DNA of 64,000 nt from Amylostereum areolatum (GCA_012932865.1 SAXG01000088.1:1-64000), one strand, 5' to 3'. Shown: positions 33,393-46,169, counted from the first letter of the stretch. The notes: a model not told the origin generated them from the letters alone. Translations and numbers: made by a program.

Positions 33393-34352
33393 AAGGTTGA
33401 ATGGGGAGAGTATGACTTCGTGCTGAGATAGATATGAGAGTGACGGCCAGCGAACGATAGGGATGAGGCGGCGACAACAGGTACTAGTAGGAGCCAAGAA
33501 CATCTCCACGACGTGGCGCGACTTAACGCTTTTGTGCTGCACCTGCGAGCGCACCGAATTCTTCACATTAATTGTCGTCCATCTGTCCCCTGCGCCCGTT
33601 TGCCTCGATAGTTGCACCAGAATTTGCGAAAAATCTGCCCCTTTCCACCACACTAAGTCTCATGTGCTCACTTTACAGCACCTTGCATTAGCAGCCTGCA
33701 GCGCGGAACACTCAGTATTCTATTGTGACTCCAATTTGCGAGCAAGTCTATACAATGACAATACAGGAGTAACGTGGGTGGACTGTCTGGATGAAGTATA
33801 TATATCAGCCGCTTGATGTAGAGCATTGCTAGCTCATTACGTTCGATTCTATATGTAGTTCACTACGCTTTCTGTTATAACATGTGCTTATATTCGTACT
33901 ACCAAATACAAAATAAGGAGGGGATGAGGAAGTAAGGTTACTGCTGCTGATGAAGCTGGAACGACATCGAGCGCGTTGGGACGAGCGGTTGCTGGACACA
34001 GCCGCGAGGGAACCGTAGGTTCTAATATCGCGGTGGGGGCAAGAATCCGGTCTGGAGGTGCTGTCCGAGTGGAGACGTAGAGGGGTCGACGCCTATACCG
34101 ACGCGGTCTCCCACTGGCAGTGGCGAGGAGACCACGAGAGAACCGGGTTGATGTCGAGGAGAGAGTCGTGGTCGAGATGTGCGACTCACCGGTGGCACAG
34201 CTTGCGCGCGAGGGACAAAATCCCCATCTTCAACCAGAGGATGTGCTTCTCGGTACAGCGTGAAAAAAGCATTGGACCCAGATCGTAATACTCAGACACC
34301 ATGTGATAGAAAGCCATAGTAGTAAGTATACTAATAGACAGTTTCTGGCTTT
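33393..34352. other. intergenic, nothing recognised
   Basis: No coding chain, tRNA or repeat with clear structure. Short open frames have no motif support. Confidence 0.4.
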
Positions 34353-36471
34353 CTACCCCTGCTTACGATGTTTCGCTTGCTCCCCAGTTTCTGCTATCTT
34401 CCGCTTTTCGACTATGCAAGATGTAAATTGATTTAGTGCTGCAGACAAAAACAAAAATGTAAACAGACCTAAGGCTTTCACCGTGGAGCGCGTCACACGG
34501 CCTCCACTAGCTCTGAGGGCATCTAAGTCATCAATGCGGACGGGTAGTATCGTGGCATTGGCAAGCTCTACAGTAGCCTTGCGGATGGTGACGTGTTTGG
34601 CGTTGATGCGAGCGCGCGCTGTCGCGATACTCTTGGTGGTCGGTGCCTTGCGAGGGCGTCCAGGGAGACCTGTTCTTTCCTATTCAATATATTGATGGCG
34701 TCAGTGTGCAGTGCGATTAAAATGCGAGAGAGCACATACCTTGGGTGGACGTCCAAGGCGGTGGGTAAGTACATTATCATCATCCTTGAGATTGATTTTG
34801 TTCGCCTTGGGCTCATGAAACTCTGCACCTCCAATGGTGGTTGCGTATCCTCCTTGTTTCAGGTCTTTTGCGACGGTCTGTAAGGATAGTAAATAAGCGA
34901 GAGACATGGGAATAAGGGAGAGGGAACGAATCGTTACTCGCTCTCGTTCGGTCCATTCCTTGGGACATTTAGCTCGGATGATGGTATACGCATCTTTGAT
35001 GCCCTTCACTCGGAAAACAGCAGATTGCTTGAAGGCCTTGTTGCAGAACATGGACGCTTTAGGATGGTATTTCTCACCTACAAAAAGGTCAGAAGGGAAC
35101 GCACGCTTCGAACGCGGAGGGAGAACGTGCCAATGGTATGTTCAGGGTCAAGAAGGCCTCGAGAGATGTACTTGTCATATAAAGCGGGAGGGATGTTGGC
35201 GATCCGTGATTTCCGGAATACCAAGATATACATCGAGTAGTATGAGCGATTGGCCCATTCATTGAATGATAGTGGATTGGCAGTGTTGGCTGAGGCGGCG
35301 CAATACCTGAGGAACGCCTCAGAATTCCACTGCTCCATAAAAGGCACAATGGCGTCCAACAGGTCGCCGAAAAGCTCGTCGTCGGCACAGAGATCATAGA
35401 CGGGCATCCCTGGCCACACCGCAATTAAATGGCAGAAGTCGTTGGCCAGATGTCGCCCAAAGCCATTAAAAGCGAAACGATCATTACTCATGACATCGAC
35501 GATGGCGCCATCTCCGCTAGAGGATCCCGGGTCGTTGAGAACTGATGCACGCCATTCGTGCAGGAGCTTTAGGCAGGCTTCGCGTTCCGTAATCCAGTCT
35601 GGCCCGCTCTCGTACTGGGCCCAGAGAGCCTCCCATCCCTGAAACAAAGGCATCAGATATATGATGAAGGACACAAACAATTTGCGACACACCGGACATC
35701 CCACCTCGAAATCCTGCAGCGTCCACATGTCTGACGCGCTCATGACGTGAAAACGGACGAGGCGTGAAAAGTCGCACAGGGTCCAGACGCAATCCTCGCA
35801 GACGAACGCAAGGAAAATTGCGATCTCACGTTTGTCCTTCGGTTGCGTGCCAGGTTCGATGAAAATGTCTGGGACGACGAAGCGGCGCAGTTTCTCGGCC
35901 TTTTCTGCATCCTGATTTGGCCCTGCGGTATCCAAGGAGCATATAAGATGAAAGGCTTCGTGGGACATCTTCAGAATATGTGCCTCGAGCCCAAAGCTGA
36001 TCGTGACGGCATGCTAGATTGAGAACGCTATCAGTACCATGGGACGTTCGACGCGATGACCGGTGTGACACTTACATGACCGGCTCCGATACACATTTGT
36101 TTTCCTCGTGCTTGACAGAAGACGGGGCCTGGTTTGAGGGGCTTGACTAAGTACTCATAGGGCTCGCCGAGGGCGCGGGATGCGTCATAGGGGTCGGGGA
36201 CGAAGTCAAGGGGAATGGGCTCTAGGTCGTCGGAATAATCGCCACGGTCGACGGTGCACGATGTGTAGGATTTAGTATCGGTTCCCATCGCGAAAACGCG
36301 AGGGATAATGACGAGATGTCCTGGATAATGAGAGGTGTCTTGTTCAGATGGGGTCAGACTGGACCAGATAATGGACGCACCTTGGGGCCATTTGCCTGTA
36401 GAAGAGAGCTTTGCACGCACCCATCGGTCAAACCGTTCCTTCCATATATACACCTCTGGCTGTTCCGGCAT
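34353..36471 (-). CDS. hypothetical protein with two AT-hook-like motifs
   Basis: Family not recognised. The ATG at 36471 begins MPEQPEVYIWKERFDRWVRA. Exons run down to a stop at 34353, giving roughly 640 aa. The N-terminal half has aromatic-rich segments (QGASIIWSSLTPSEQDTSHY; FEVGCPVCRKLFVSFIIYLM) and a possible metal site (CEDCVWTLCDF, CPVC). The middle is helical (WNSEAFLRYCAASANTANPL). The C-terminal part has HRLGRPPK followed, after an intron, by ERTGLPGRPRKAPTTKS. These are two GRP cores like AT-hooks, suggesting DNA binding, with a basic end EKRKIAETGEQAKHRKQG. A 33-nt candidate intron near 34.45 kb can be read through without changing the frame, so the last exon is uncertain. The context does not suggest a role. 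Confidence 0.65.
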
Positions 36472-38285
36472 CGCACTGGGTCGCTGGCAGAGAACGGGGG
36501 TGCTTGGTGCGAGTCGGACGTGTCGAGTTGTCGACGCGTCGACGCGAAGTGAACGAACGGTCACGTGTATCCAGGCTTACCTACCTGAAGAGGCTGTTCC
36601 GGACGATTTTCTCGGACGGTCCCGGATTTTATTTTTTTGTAGTAATCTATAGCACTGTATGTAGCTAAATATGCAACAATACCGAAATTGGACGGGTTTA
36701 ATCGACCTTCGGAATTCAAACAAGTCGGGCGCTTAAACTGGCTCGCAGCAATGCGCCACGCACCTGACTGCAGAAGTCCCCCTTGCCTCCACCTCGCCTC
36801 CACCTTCGCTCACCTTTCTCGCACCCATCCATCACTCTCGCGCAACCTCCTTCGGATCGACGCCCTCAATACTCGTATGGTTGGAGCCGCCGGGCTTGGA
36901 CAGCCGGACAGGCTTATGGTTCTGGGCACATAGGTGAGTCTCCCGCCTTTGGCAGATCAAGCGATTGCTTACCGTGTGGGTACGCACGTCCCTCGTCCGT
37001 CACCCTCCTCATAACACTTCAGTGGCGTTCGGCTGCATTCTGGCCTTCATGAAGTACCGGAGACGACACACGCCTGTGCCGCCTGAAGAGTCCCTTCCTC
37101 GTTCACCGCTTCTACCCCGCCTCCTCATCAAACCTTTCGTCAAACTGTTGACCCTCCTGCACAAGATCTCACCTTGCGCTCCACGCGACGGATGTCGTAC
37201 ACCCGTGCGTCGCACGCCGTGACGACGCCCGTCGCGTTCGATGGAAGGAGTTTGGTCTCCCTCCCTTCCCCTCGTCCTGTCCTCCACGGACACTACCCTC
37301 CTTCCTCCATGTACCCGTCACCCCTATCAAGCACGCTGCCGCCTTGTGCTCCCACGCAGCGAATTCGTGCGCCGCACGTTACGACGACGACCTTGGCAGC
37401 ACCAAGCGTTGAGATCTGCCTTCAGCGCCACCCTCAACGCCACGCCACCGTCGTCTCCTGCCCCGTCCGCGTACTTGCGCGTGGACACCCGTTTCCTCCC
37501 AGCTCGCCGCCCTCACCCTCAACCCATCCCTCGCGCGGTGCGCACTCTCTCTTCGCCCCCATCACATGAGCAATCCCGAATCAGCGCCAATGCGTTCCCG
37601 GCGGCGGTAACTGCGAACACAACCGACGAACATAGCGAGTAAGTAGCACTCCCCTCTCGCACCCGCACCCGCACCCGCACCCGCACCCGCACCCGCACAC
37701 CCTCACCGCTCCCTCAGCCTTGGCAACCCTTGCCTCTCACTCCGTGGACTGCACGCGTGCGCGACGGCCCTGGCCACCCTTCTTTGCCCGCCCATCCCAG
37801 ACTCTCACGAGTCGACGCAAACGCGAAGCCTCCGACTCCGCGCTCAATGCCATCGACATCTTCCCATCGACGGGTGGGGCTGTAGGCGGACCTTGACGCG
37901 GAGGATGGCGATGGCTTTGGAGGCGCGCCAGAGGACGGTTTGGAGCGCAAGGAAGGTGGGAGGACATAACATGGAAAGCGGGAGGCTTGGTGGACAAGCA
38001 TATGAGTTAGGTGGGTTGGGAAGGACGCGTTTGGTGTGGCGGGAGGGGGAGGGACGAGATGGACCGACTGGGGATTGATGACAGGTTGAGTTGTATATAG
38101 GGTACTAGGCTTAACGGTCGAACGGCTTCTAAGTAGAAATCAATCCATGCATTGCGGTAATAACCATGGTCCAACAACTACACGACGTGTCTGTCCCCGC
38201 CGCAAATACACCGTAAAGTAAGTAGTCTGTAGTTACTACAAGATGAGCTGGATCGACATCTACTTCATCTGGCCCACCCCACCGC
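36472..38285. other. intergenic; GC-rich, hexamer repeat, no supported gene
   Basis: Several overlapping open frames on both strands reflect high GC content. One short stretch (VAFGCILAFMKYRRRH at about 37.02-37.07 kb, after an AG acceptor) resembles a membrane anchor with a basic stop-transfer, but no convincing upstream exon was found. It contains the hexamer repeat at 37.66 kb. Confidence 0.4.
37659..37698. repeat. (GCACCC)n microsatellite
   Basis: About 6-7 uninterrupted copies of the hexamer GCACCC. It lies in non-coding DNA and is not a telomere-type repeat. Confidence 0.9.
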
Positions 38286-41200
38286 ATCAGAATAACTCGT
38301 AGGAATCATTTTCAATATACTTCAACAGCAGCATGCTATGCATCCAGAGCTCGAAGATGAGAGGAGCAGTTCCTTCATCCCGCATGACTGGGATATCCTG
38401 TCTCATGACGTTACGCAACGCGTCGTCGACGATCACGTCGAACGTCATGAAGCACTGGTGATATCTGATAGCTTGCGGCTGTCAATAGCAAGTGTGAGCG
38501 ACGATACAAGACCTGTCAAAGCGGCAGCTACGTACCTGTGAGTCTACAGGGAAATTCTTGGAGCGGTCGGCCATGCGGCGATGGTCAAACATGATCTGTC
38601 CATGGGGTTTAGACAAGATCGCAAACATCATCGACGGAATGCTCACCTGGATCTCCCAGTTGCCCATCGGTAGCATGGCGACACCACGGACGGCGCCCAT
38701 GAACAAACGAGCCCGCAAGGAAGGAGAGGTAGCCTCTCCGTTCATAAACGCCCGGTCACCCACCAAGGACCTTGCATGGTCATCGCTCGGGTGACCGACT
38801 CCAGTGAGATAGTACCGAAGAAGCTCTTGGAATTGAGCCTCCATCAAGGCGTCTTCGGTACGCGTATTGACTTGCTGAACACGGCTCGTACGATCTGTCT
38901 TGAACGGACGGCCTATGATGCAATCTGGCCCAACGATGCGACAAGTGGTGACGACTTGTAACAGCTCCTTGAACGATTTCCGACCGCACATCTGTAATGG
39001 TATATGAGTAGCGCAAACAAGGACGCGGGGAAGAATGGGACATACGTCAATAACCCCACCACCTGGCAGTCCAAAAGATTGATTGAAGCCGGTGGCAAAC
39101 GCGACAAAATCGGGGTGGCTGGCTGGATCAACGCGCCCGAATATGATACGGGAAAAGATGGCGCGTTCAAGGACCAGGAGACGTTCGGGGGTGACGCCCG
39201 CGTTGAGCTCGTCGATCTGTGAGACATTAGTGAGAAACTGGAGATGTGAAAGGGTAGAGATAAAGCCACGTACGTCAACACCGTCCACCTCAAGAAGGTA
39301 GCACGCCAAGGTCGATTGTAACTCGATTCGCGCGCGGGTTGCCTTCCACTGCTCCCACGTCTGAACAACCTTGTCGTAGGAGGGATCAAGTGCACCGATA
39401 TGCTGCCGATCGCACGAGAACGCCAAGTGACCATCGCCGGCCAGTTGTATGAGAAACGGGGATAAACCTTCGGGCAAGGACTTTAAACAATAAAGGTGGG
39501 CGAGAGCGAGGTAGCCCGCGGTCTGGAAGACCAAGCGCCTGTCGTCGTTGGGCTCGGTGGAGATGTCGAACTTGATAGATCGGTACTGGCCCCTGGTCTC
39601 CCAGAACGCCAACTCCCCGGATATCATCTCGAAGGCTTTTGAGATGATCAGAGCCTCGGGCCCCCTCTGCACCCCGCGTCCTCTGGTAGGAAGATCAGCT
39701 GCAGTATGAAGAAGAAGAGAGATTGACTCACGCGGTAACATTTCTTCGACCACCCAGTAGCGCCGAGAGGGGAACGAGAGGATGTTCAAGGGTGGGTGAT
39801 GCACGAAACGCTGCGGAAAGTGCAGCATTGTACCGAAGTTTTCCCTCCACGCCCCGTCCCTGCAACGAGTACTGCACAGACCAGATGAGAGCGCGAGCGC
39901 CTACGTCGACATTAGGAGCCTTGAGTTTGAATTCCAGACAGGGGTTGGGGAGGATGCGTCGGCGCATCTCGCTGCACCACATATCGAACGCGCGGTCAGG
40001 CTCGATCGTGGAAGGGCACCGAGGAGTGTAAAGACGGGAGGGCCAAGTTCTTGGGAGGGGTGGCCAATTCTATGCGAGTGATGAGACATGTACATACAAT
40101 AAGGAGGGGAACAAGGTGGCGGCACGTACTGGTACGACTTCAATGACTGATTCAGCGCCGTCGCTGTCGTCGTCCTCGTTCTCCTGGGGAGGGTCATCCT
40201 GTTACGATATGATAATGATGAGATAGACAGGATGAGAAAGTGGAAAAGACCGACCGCATGGTGTGAAGTCGACGTACTTGCTTGAATGCGTGGGCGTTGT
40301 GCGGCGGGTTGCCCACTGGCGGTCCCCTCCTGCATGAAGGGCAGTCAGCAAAAGAAAAACAGGAGTGTATGCAGAGGTTCTCACCTCCATTGATTCTGAT
40401 CGGGGGCGGCGAAGAGAAGAATTGTTTGCTCCTTCAGGCTGGATATGAGGACCGATGACAGTGAACGCGAGAGGAGGATTAGGTGGTGCCAGGGCTGTCG
40501 GCGCAAGGTGAACAAGGGGTACATTGGGAATAGCGGCAGGAACGGCGGCAGGAACTTCGGCGGCGGGAACGGCGGCGGGAACGGCGGTGGGAACAGCGGC
40601 GGGAACAGCGGTGGGAACAGCGGCGGGAACAGCGGTGGGAACAGCGGTGGGAACAGCGGCGGGAACGGCGGCGGGAACGGCGGTGGGAACGGCGGCGGGA
40701 ACGGCGATGGGAACGGCAGCGGGTGGGGCAATCGCCACGGGGGGAGGGGAAGGGGTACGTGGCAAGGTAAGATGCCTAGGAAACTGAAAAAGGGGGTGAT
40801 GAGCGTCGGAGTCCCTCACACCAAAACAAAACACACACCATGTCGTCATCATCGTCATCGAGCTCAGGAAGATAGCTGACGAGCTCAACGTCCGAATCGT
40901 CCTGGTCCTGATCGATCGCTGTGGGACAGTTTTGTCCGCACTTGAGCTGTTCCTGGAGCAAACGCTCCCCAACAACCGGCGCCCAGATGCGAGGGGGGAA
41001 ACACTCGTGAGACTTCCATGGTTGGGGAACCAACGTAGACACATCCCGCGGAAGGTGGTCGATCCATACTCCATCGCTGCGGGTGTACTGGAGAGGGCCA
41101 CAAAGGTTTCCGAAACGAGGAGCTAATGGGGATATAGTAAGTATAGCTCGGGAATAGGGCGGGTGGGCGTACCGGCTAGGAAGACGAAGTTGACATCCTG

Positions 41201-42734
41201 AGGGCCAACGTGGTTCGGCACTGCTATGTTCGCAGACGCAGGGATCCCCTTCTTTTTACAAGTGATTGCAGAGAGTGAGAGGGTATGGCTGGGGATCCGT
41301 TCCAGAGGAACGAACTGGCGGACGGGAGTACCTTGGATGGTCCGGTACGCCGATGGTTCGAGGAAGACCCATGTAGTCTGGGGACCAGGTAAACCGGGAG
41401 GAGAAGATGGGAGCTCGATCGCAAGGCTTGAGCAGTGTGCCCGGATCGCCGAGTCGAGAGCGGCGGCGATGGAAAGGGTGCCGGAAGGAACCTCGGCGGG
41501 GATGAGAAGATCGGCGTTCTTGAGGCAATGCTGCATAATGTTGATCTGGCGATCATCGTACGTGGTTGGTGGGGGGGAATAGGTGAGGTCGTCGGCGTCC
41601 GTCGGTAAAGCAGACTGTTCATAGTTAGTCTCGGAGAAGCGAAGTAAACAGCGCTAGTAACGTACGACGTAAGGAATCAACGCGATTAAAATGTTGACCT
41701 TGGCTGGGGCACTTGGGCCTTCATGAGCTTGGGCGGGCGTGCTGGGAGTACTGAGAACAGGGGGCATGTTGAGAACACTGTTGCTTTGCACTCGCCCTCC
41801 GCCATTCTTTCCTCGGCCACGACCGTGTCCTCGAGCGGGAGGAGACACGACGGCAGTCGGAGCAAATGGAGACGGATTTTGAGAGCTCGATGAGGACAAG
41901 GGAGATACCCGAGTGATAGGGACGTTGGGTTCAGGCCGGTGGCGGAGGTAAGCCGCTTGACGCCCGCGATGGATAGAGGCAGGAGTTGCACCCGCCAAAC
42001 CGACCAGCGGCGGCTGAGCGGACACCGGCCCTTGGCGCGCCGAATTGGAAAACGGGGCGGAAGGAGGGGCAGGGAGACCAGGAGGAAGGAAGGGAGAAGG
42101 TCCCGGTCCGACTGAGGAAGCAGGGTGGAGAGGAAGGTGGGCGGGAGAGGGAACGACGCCCGCGAGAACAGACGTCGTGTTGCTCGAACCAGAAGAGCCC
42201 GCAACGGGACTTCAGGAGACCTTTTAGTGATATGCCGTGGCATATAAATGGAAGAAACGCACGGGAAAGGAGGCCTCCATCCAGGGGGGCCATGAACTTG
42301 CCAAGTGGCACCGCACACGCACACGGTTCCTCTGGCCCCGTCAGCAGCAGCATTGACCTATGATGTTGATGTAAGAAAAATGGTTAGAGAGCTAAAAGGA
42401 AGAGACGTACAGGAGTGAAAATTGTGCAATTGGTGGGCATGTAACCACCCTTTCTGCGACGGCCCAAAGGGTCAGGCGCGGGAGTGCCTTCGGATGCTAG
42501 ATAGGACCCTGGGAGATGCTGATAAGCAGGGTGACCGCATTCGCAAACCTCGGTGTCAAAGAGGGGGCACTGTGAAAGTATATATGAGAAGGTATCTATA
42601 AGATGATCGGATGCTCAATGTACATAACGAAAGTCTTCGCCGTCCATTATGTAGAAAACACCACACTCCAGGGGGCAGAGTATGCAAATGAGGCGTTCGA
42701 AGCCAGGGGTGGTTTGCAATTGGTCGTTGGACAT
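38286..42734 (-). CDS. large hypothetical protein with N-terminal Cys motifs and AVP repeats
   Basis: Not recognised. The ATG at 42734 opens MSNDQLQTTPGFERLICILC. Exon joins with conserved phase run to a stop at 38286, giving roughly 1,100-1,200 aa. The N-terminus has two CxCG-x-H-like sites (EVCECGHPAYQHL and TVCVCGATWQVH) and CILCPLEC, possibly metal-binding. A Ser/Pro/Gly linker follows, then an ordered block (QTTWVFLEPSAYRTIQGTPV; GIPASANIAVPNHVGPQDVN) and an acidic run (ELDDDDDDM). A minisatellite-coded (AVPA/T)n stretch comes next. The C-terminal ~500 aa include IWSVQYSLQGRG, SFGLPGGGVIDMCGRKSFKE, GVGHPSDDHARSLVGDRAF and YHQCFMTFDVIVDDALRNVM. I considered a distant HECT-type E3 because of the PDFVAFATGF pattern but cannot support it. 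One intron (40199-40281) appears to need a GC donor (GCAAGT). Confidence 0.65.
40545..40733. repeat. in-frame coding minisatellite (AVPAAVPTAVP)
   Basis: Tandem 12/18-bp units of the type GGCGGGAACAGCGGTGGGAA. On the minus strand they encode alternating Ala-Val-Pro-Ala/Thr. All units keep the reading frame, which supports the minus-strand gene and makes the plus-strand Gly/Asn or Ala/Gly/Thr reading an antisense artefact. Confidence 0.9.
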
Positions 42735-43732
42735 GGTGGAGAGCGGAGTAGTGGCAGAAGATGTTCACGAGAATGGCAAGGAGACCTCAACAGAAAATTT
42801 TGTCGGGGACAAGGCAGTCATAATCCGATAATTCCCGACATGGAGGAGGTGAGAATTTATTTTCCAAGTGATCCTGCATGAACCAGGGGGCATTGCATTC
42901 ACGGAGGCAAAAAATAAGTCTTAGATCGGGTTTAAATGTCAAACCTTGGCATGTGCGAGGATCTCGTCCGTGCTGGATCGTGCGTGATCATACGTGTGAA
43001 TGGTCATGAATGGATAGTTGATTACGATGGGAAGCACAGAAGAGGGATGGAGGGGGTCATGGGTGAGTATGCACGAACGCGCCTGAACATGTATGAGTGC
43101 GCGCGAACGCGCCGGATCACGTGCGATCCTTGGGGATCATGTGCAAATCAGAGTCGCGAGGATTGTGAATAATTAAGTCCGATAACGTCCGTCATAAAAT
43201 AAGCTGGTGAGGCCGAGAGCATTCGCTCCGGGAGAAAAGAGCACATAGAACCGCATTATGAAAGACTGCACAAGTTGTGATATTTGCGATCAAACAGTCG
43301 AAGACGAATGGGAGGACGGTGAAGGTCACGAACGTTAGCGTCGGTAGTTGACCTCAGCGCAGGGCCGCCGCGGGCGGCGGGCGGCGGGCGCGCGCCCCGT
43401 GCCTGGCTGTGCCTTCCGTAGAGTTTGAACGTCACGCTGGTCACCGCCGGTCCGCCACTGTGTAGGCCGGGGGCAACTTATGTACGCTCGTCAAGTCAGT
43501 CAAATCCATCAAAGCCTCGACCTCTTGTACAGCTGGCAGACATAAGAGTCCCATCTTTGAGTCTCGGTTTGCTCTCGAATCGACGGCCTAATGGCGCAGT
43601 CGGGGACTGTGGTACCAATTGCAAAGGTCAACGGCTAACGCAGATAGTATGTTATAATCAACAGCAGGCGTAGAAATATGCTAGTATACATCAATGCGAC
43701 CAATACCAATACAGTGGTGGCTCTACCGCGCG
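42735..43732. other. intergenic, nothing recognised
   Basis: Between two minus-strand genes. A GC-rich CGGGCGGCGGGCGG tract lies near 43.37-43.39 kb. No gene is supported. Confidence 0.4.
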
Positions 43733-45371
43733 CTATTGCTCGTCCCATTTTCCCCACCGCTGCATGGCACGTAGAAAATTAGATAGAACACAAGACAAAA
43801 AGAAAAGTTCATACGTGCCTCCGGAGTATACCAATTGGCGTAATCTTGAAAGGCTATGCGTTCTGGAGGTTCCAGCTTCCATGTTATGAGTTCATCGGAC
43901 GGCTCGTGGGTCATGAGAAGCTGGTCCTTCCTATGTGTGTTGTAATCCTTGAGGTTATAGGTTACACTGTAAGGCGAAACAAGTCAGTCCAGAGCACTTC
44001 AAGGGATTGTGACAACAGACCTCGCGCGCGGCACGATCATGATCTTGCCGTAGCCCTCTTTCCAAAAATCGACGCTGGACAGGAAACACTCGCTCGCCAG
44101 CTCCGTGACGTTCTTGGGCTTGCCGTGGTCCATGTCCGCCTGCGCCATGCGGAAGCGGACGTTGTAGGGCGGAAGAAAGGGTGCCGCGTCGAACACAGTC
44201 GCGCCGTTCCAGCAAGAAAAAACTTGCAGTGGGAGGTGCGCTTCGAACCGGAGTCGGTCCGCCGTAGAGTCGTCGTATGGGAGAATGGGCGGTAGTATAC
44301 CGTGGCCATTGAACTTGGGTGCGTTCGCCGCTGGCCACATCCAACCAACGACGTCCTTGAAACGGTAGAATACTCTGCAAAAATGGCGATCAGTCTAGGT
44401 CAACTGCGGCGGAGGGAAAAAAACAGGAGAAAAATAAAATGCTGCGCGAGCGCGCCACAGCGCAAGTGGGGTGGTGTACGGTTTGGTAAAAAAGGCTAAA
44501 CTCACTGTCCGGTCATCGTGCGCAGTACCCAGCGGTCGTACACGACGTAGTCGCCCCATCCTCCCCAGTCGACTGCGCACACCTGGTTTGCGCCTTGCAG
44601 GCGTTTTTGGTAGAGGACTTCGAAGATATCGGCCCGACAGTGGAAGACATCATTCATCCAGAGAACTTCATCGAAGGCATTGCCGGGGACATGCTGAGCA
44701 GCGACACCGCTGTAAAGGGGCTCCATAGCTGCGTTCCGGACGGCAGAGAGAAGATCGATACGATGGCCGTCCTCTTTGTAAGACGTCGCGTCGCGGCCGA
44801 GGGCGACGATACGGTGGGCGATACCGAGTGCTGTTAGCATCTCATCAACTGTACGCGCCCGTATTCAGTTTAAATCTGTTGAAACTTGTACGGGATCAAA
44901 ATGAAACGTACACTTTTCGAGGAGTTCCACAGTCTTGTCCTTGCTGTTGTTCTCGTAGATAGATATGTAAACACGATGTCGACCAAGGCGTTCGATGAGG
45001 AGTGGGAACTCTTGAAAGAATGTCGGTAGCACGTCTCCATTATTGTAAAGATTGATCGCAATGAAGATATTCTTCTGTGCGAGGTCGGCGTATCGATCTT
45101 CGTGCCAGGGTCGCCAGGAGCACTGTGGTCGTTTTCGTCTGGGAGCAATAGCATACGCGGATTCCTGAAATGGAGCAACGAGAGCGCTGAGAGACGGGAG
45201 TTTGACGGGCATTTGAGCCAATATCATCGCGTCACTGGAGCTAGAGACCAATTGTGTCGCGGGGAAGTAAGAGATGACATGGACTCGCCATGGGTAGAGA
45301 AAGAGTAGAGAGATGAAGAAGGTGCAAAGGACGAAGAAGGACCGTGTGTGGAGGATGGATAAGGATGTCAT
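43733..45371 (-). CDS. GT69 (CAP59/CMT1-like) alpha-1,3-mannosyltransferase, intact paralogue
   Basis: Predicted Golgi type II membrane mannosyltransferase. Exons 44912-45371, 44506-44848, 44021-44374, 43819-43966 and 43733-43759 give 443 aa. The N-terminus has a short cytosolic piece and one signal-anchor helix (SFFVLCTFFISLLFLYPW). The catalytic domain begins IFIAINLYNNGDVLPTFFQE and VYISIYENNSKDKT, followed by DEVLWMNDVFHCRADIFEVL, VDWGGWGDYVVYDRWVL, LPLQVFSCWNGATVF and ECFLSSVDFW. The C-terminus ends RWGKWDEQ. The last intron (43760-43818) needs a GC donor (GAG-GCACGT); it restores PE-RWGKWDEQ, which matches PE-RWAPWDSQ of the left-edge copy. It is probably the working copy of the pair. 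A TATATAAA lies 40 nt upstream of the ATG. Confidence 0.9.
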
Positions 45372-46169
45372 CGGGACTGTTGGGAAAGGGCTCCACCGTC
45401 GGCTGCGAGGTTTATATAGAACGGGGCCAGCGTAAAGTCCATTGGAATCGTCACGGCAATTGCTCCGACGGGCATCGCAACCTATCGTAAACTGATCTTC
45501 GTGTCAGTAGAAGGGAGATACGCGTTCGCGGTTCTCAGGGGGTCAGTCGTGTAATTATAGCTGGAGAGCGCGGTAAGTATTTCGGAGTGACGAAACGCAC
45601 GGCTCCATTGACTGCGCATATGACTGCGTCCTAAACTCCTGGCTGCGTCAAGCGCTGCGCAGGCTTGTCAAAGGATCCGCTGGCCCGGGCTGTCTCAATG
45701 CTCGGATATCCTGCTTTTCCGCTTCGTTTGTGAGGGGATTGACGAGGGTGGAAACGAGCAGGACGTTTAGGGTGGCCGACGTTACCGAATCTTGCTCCAC
45801 AACGTGTGAACCGGCACCTAGCTTCGAGATACGTTGAAATACTTCACGGCGACAGGCGTGTTTATAGGTGCCGTGGTGGGAAGCAAGAAGGAGTTCTCAA
45901 CTTCAAAGAGATCCTGTGATGGGTCGGGGGCGCCGAGCCTTTATCCCAGTTTCGGCGAGAATGAGGCCCTGAGAGAGAATTTGGCACAAATTTGGTATAG
46001 TTCTTTTGACAACGATCACGTGTAGGCAAGCGCTCACTCGTCGCGGCAGACGACGTCGCCCGATCGCTGTACACAATCGACACACCACGAGCTTTGAAAG
46101 GCGGACTCGTCGGGCAACGACTTGAACACGATTCATTCCCCACCCCCGTCATTACCCTTTCCAGCAACA
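45372..46169. promoter_or_regulatory. divergent promoter region (GT69 / MCD4)
   Basis: About 800 bp between two head-to-head starts. Apart from the TATATAAA nothing specific was identified, and short open frames here lack motif support. Confidence 0.4.
45411..45418 (-). promoter_or_regulatory. TATA box of the GT69 gene
   Basis: TATATAAA on the minus strand, about 40 nt upstream of the start codon at 45371. Close spacing implies a short 5' leader, or that the true transcription start is still downstream of it. Confidence 0.45.

Noticed and set aside
36810..37642. Plus-strand membrane-anchored protein gene
   Set aside because: One anchor-like stretch exists, but no start exon, signal peptide or consistent exon chain could be built; other frames are GC artefacts.
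37659..37698. Telomere-like repeat
   Set aside because: The unit is GCACCC, not the TTAGGG/CCCTAA type usual in these fungi, and it is short and internal.
38286..39828. HECT-type E3 ligase assignment
   Set aside because: Only a weak local pattern (PDFVAFATGF) was seen; the conserved catalytic Cys context of HECT domains could not be located.
40445..40879. Plus-strand Gly/Asn-rich or Ala/Gly/Thr-rich repeat proteins
   Set aside because: Antisense readings of the AVP minisatellite inside a minus-strand gene with consistent splice phases.
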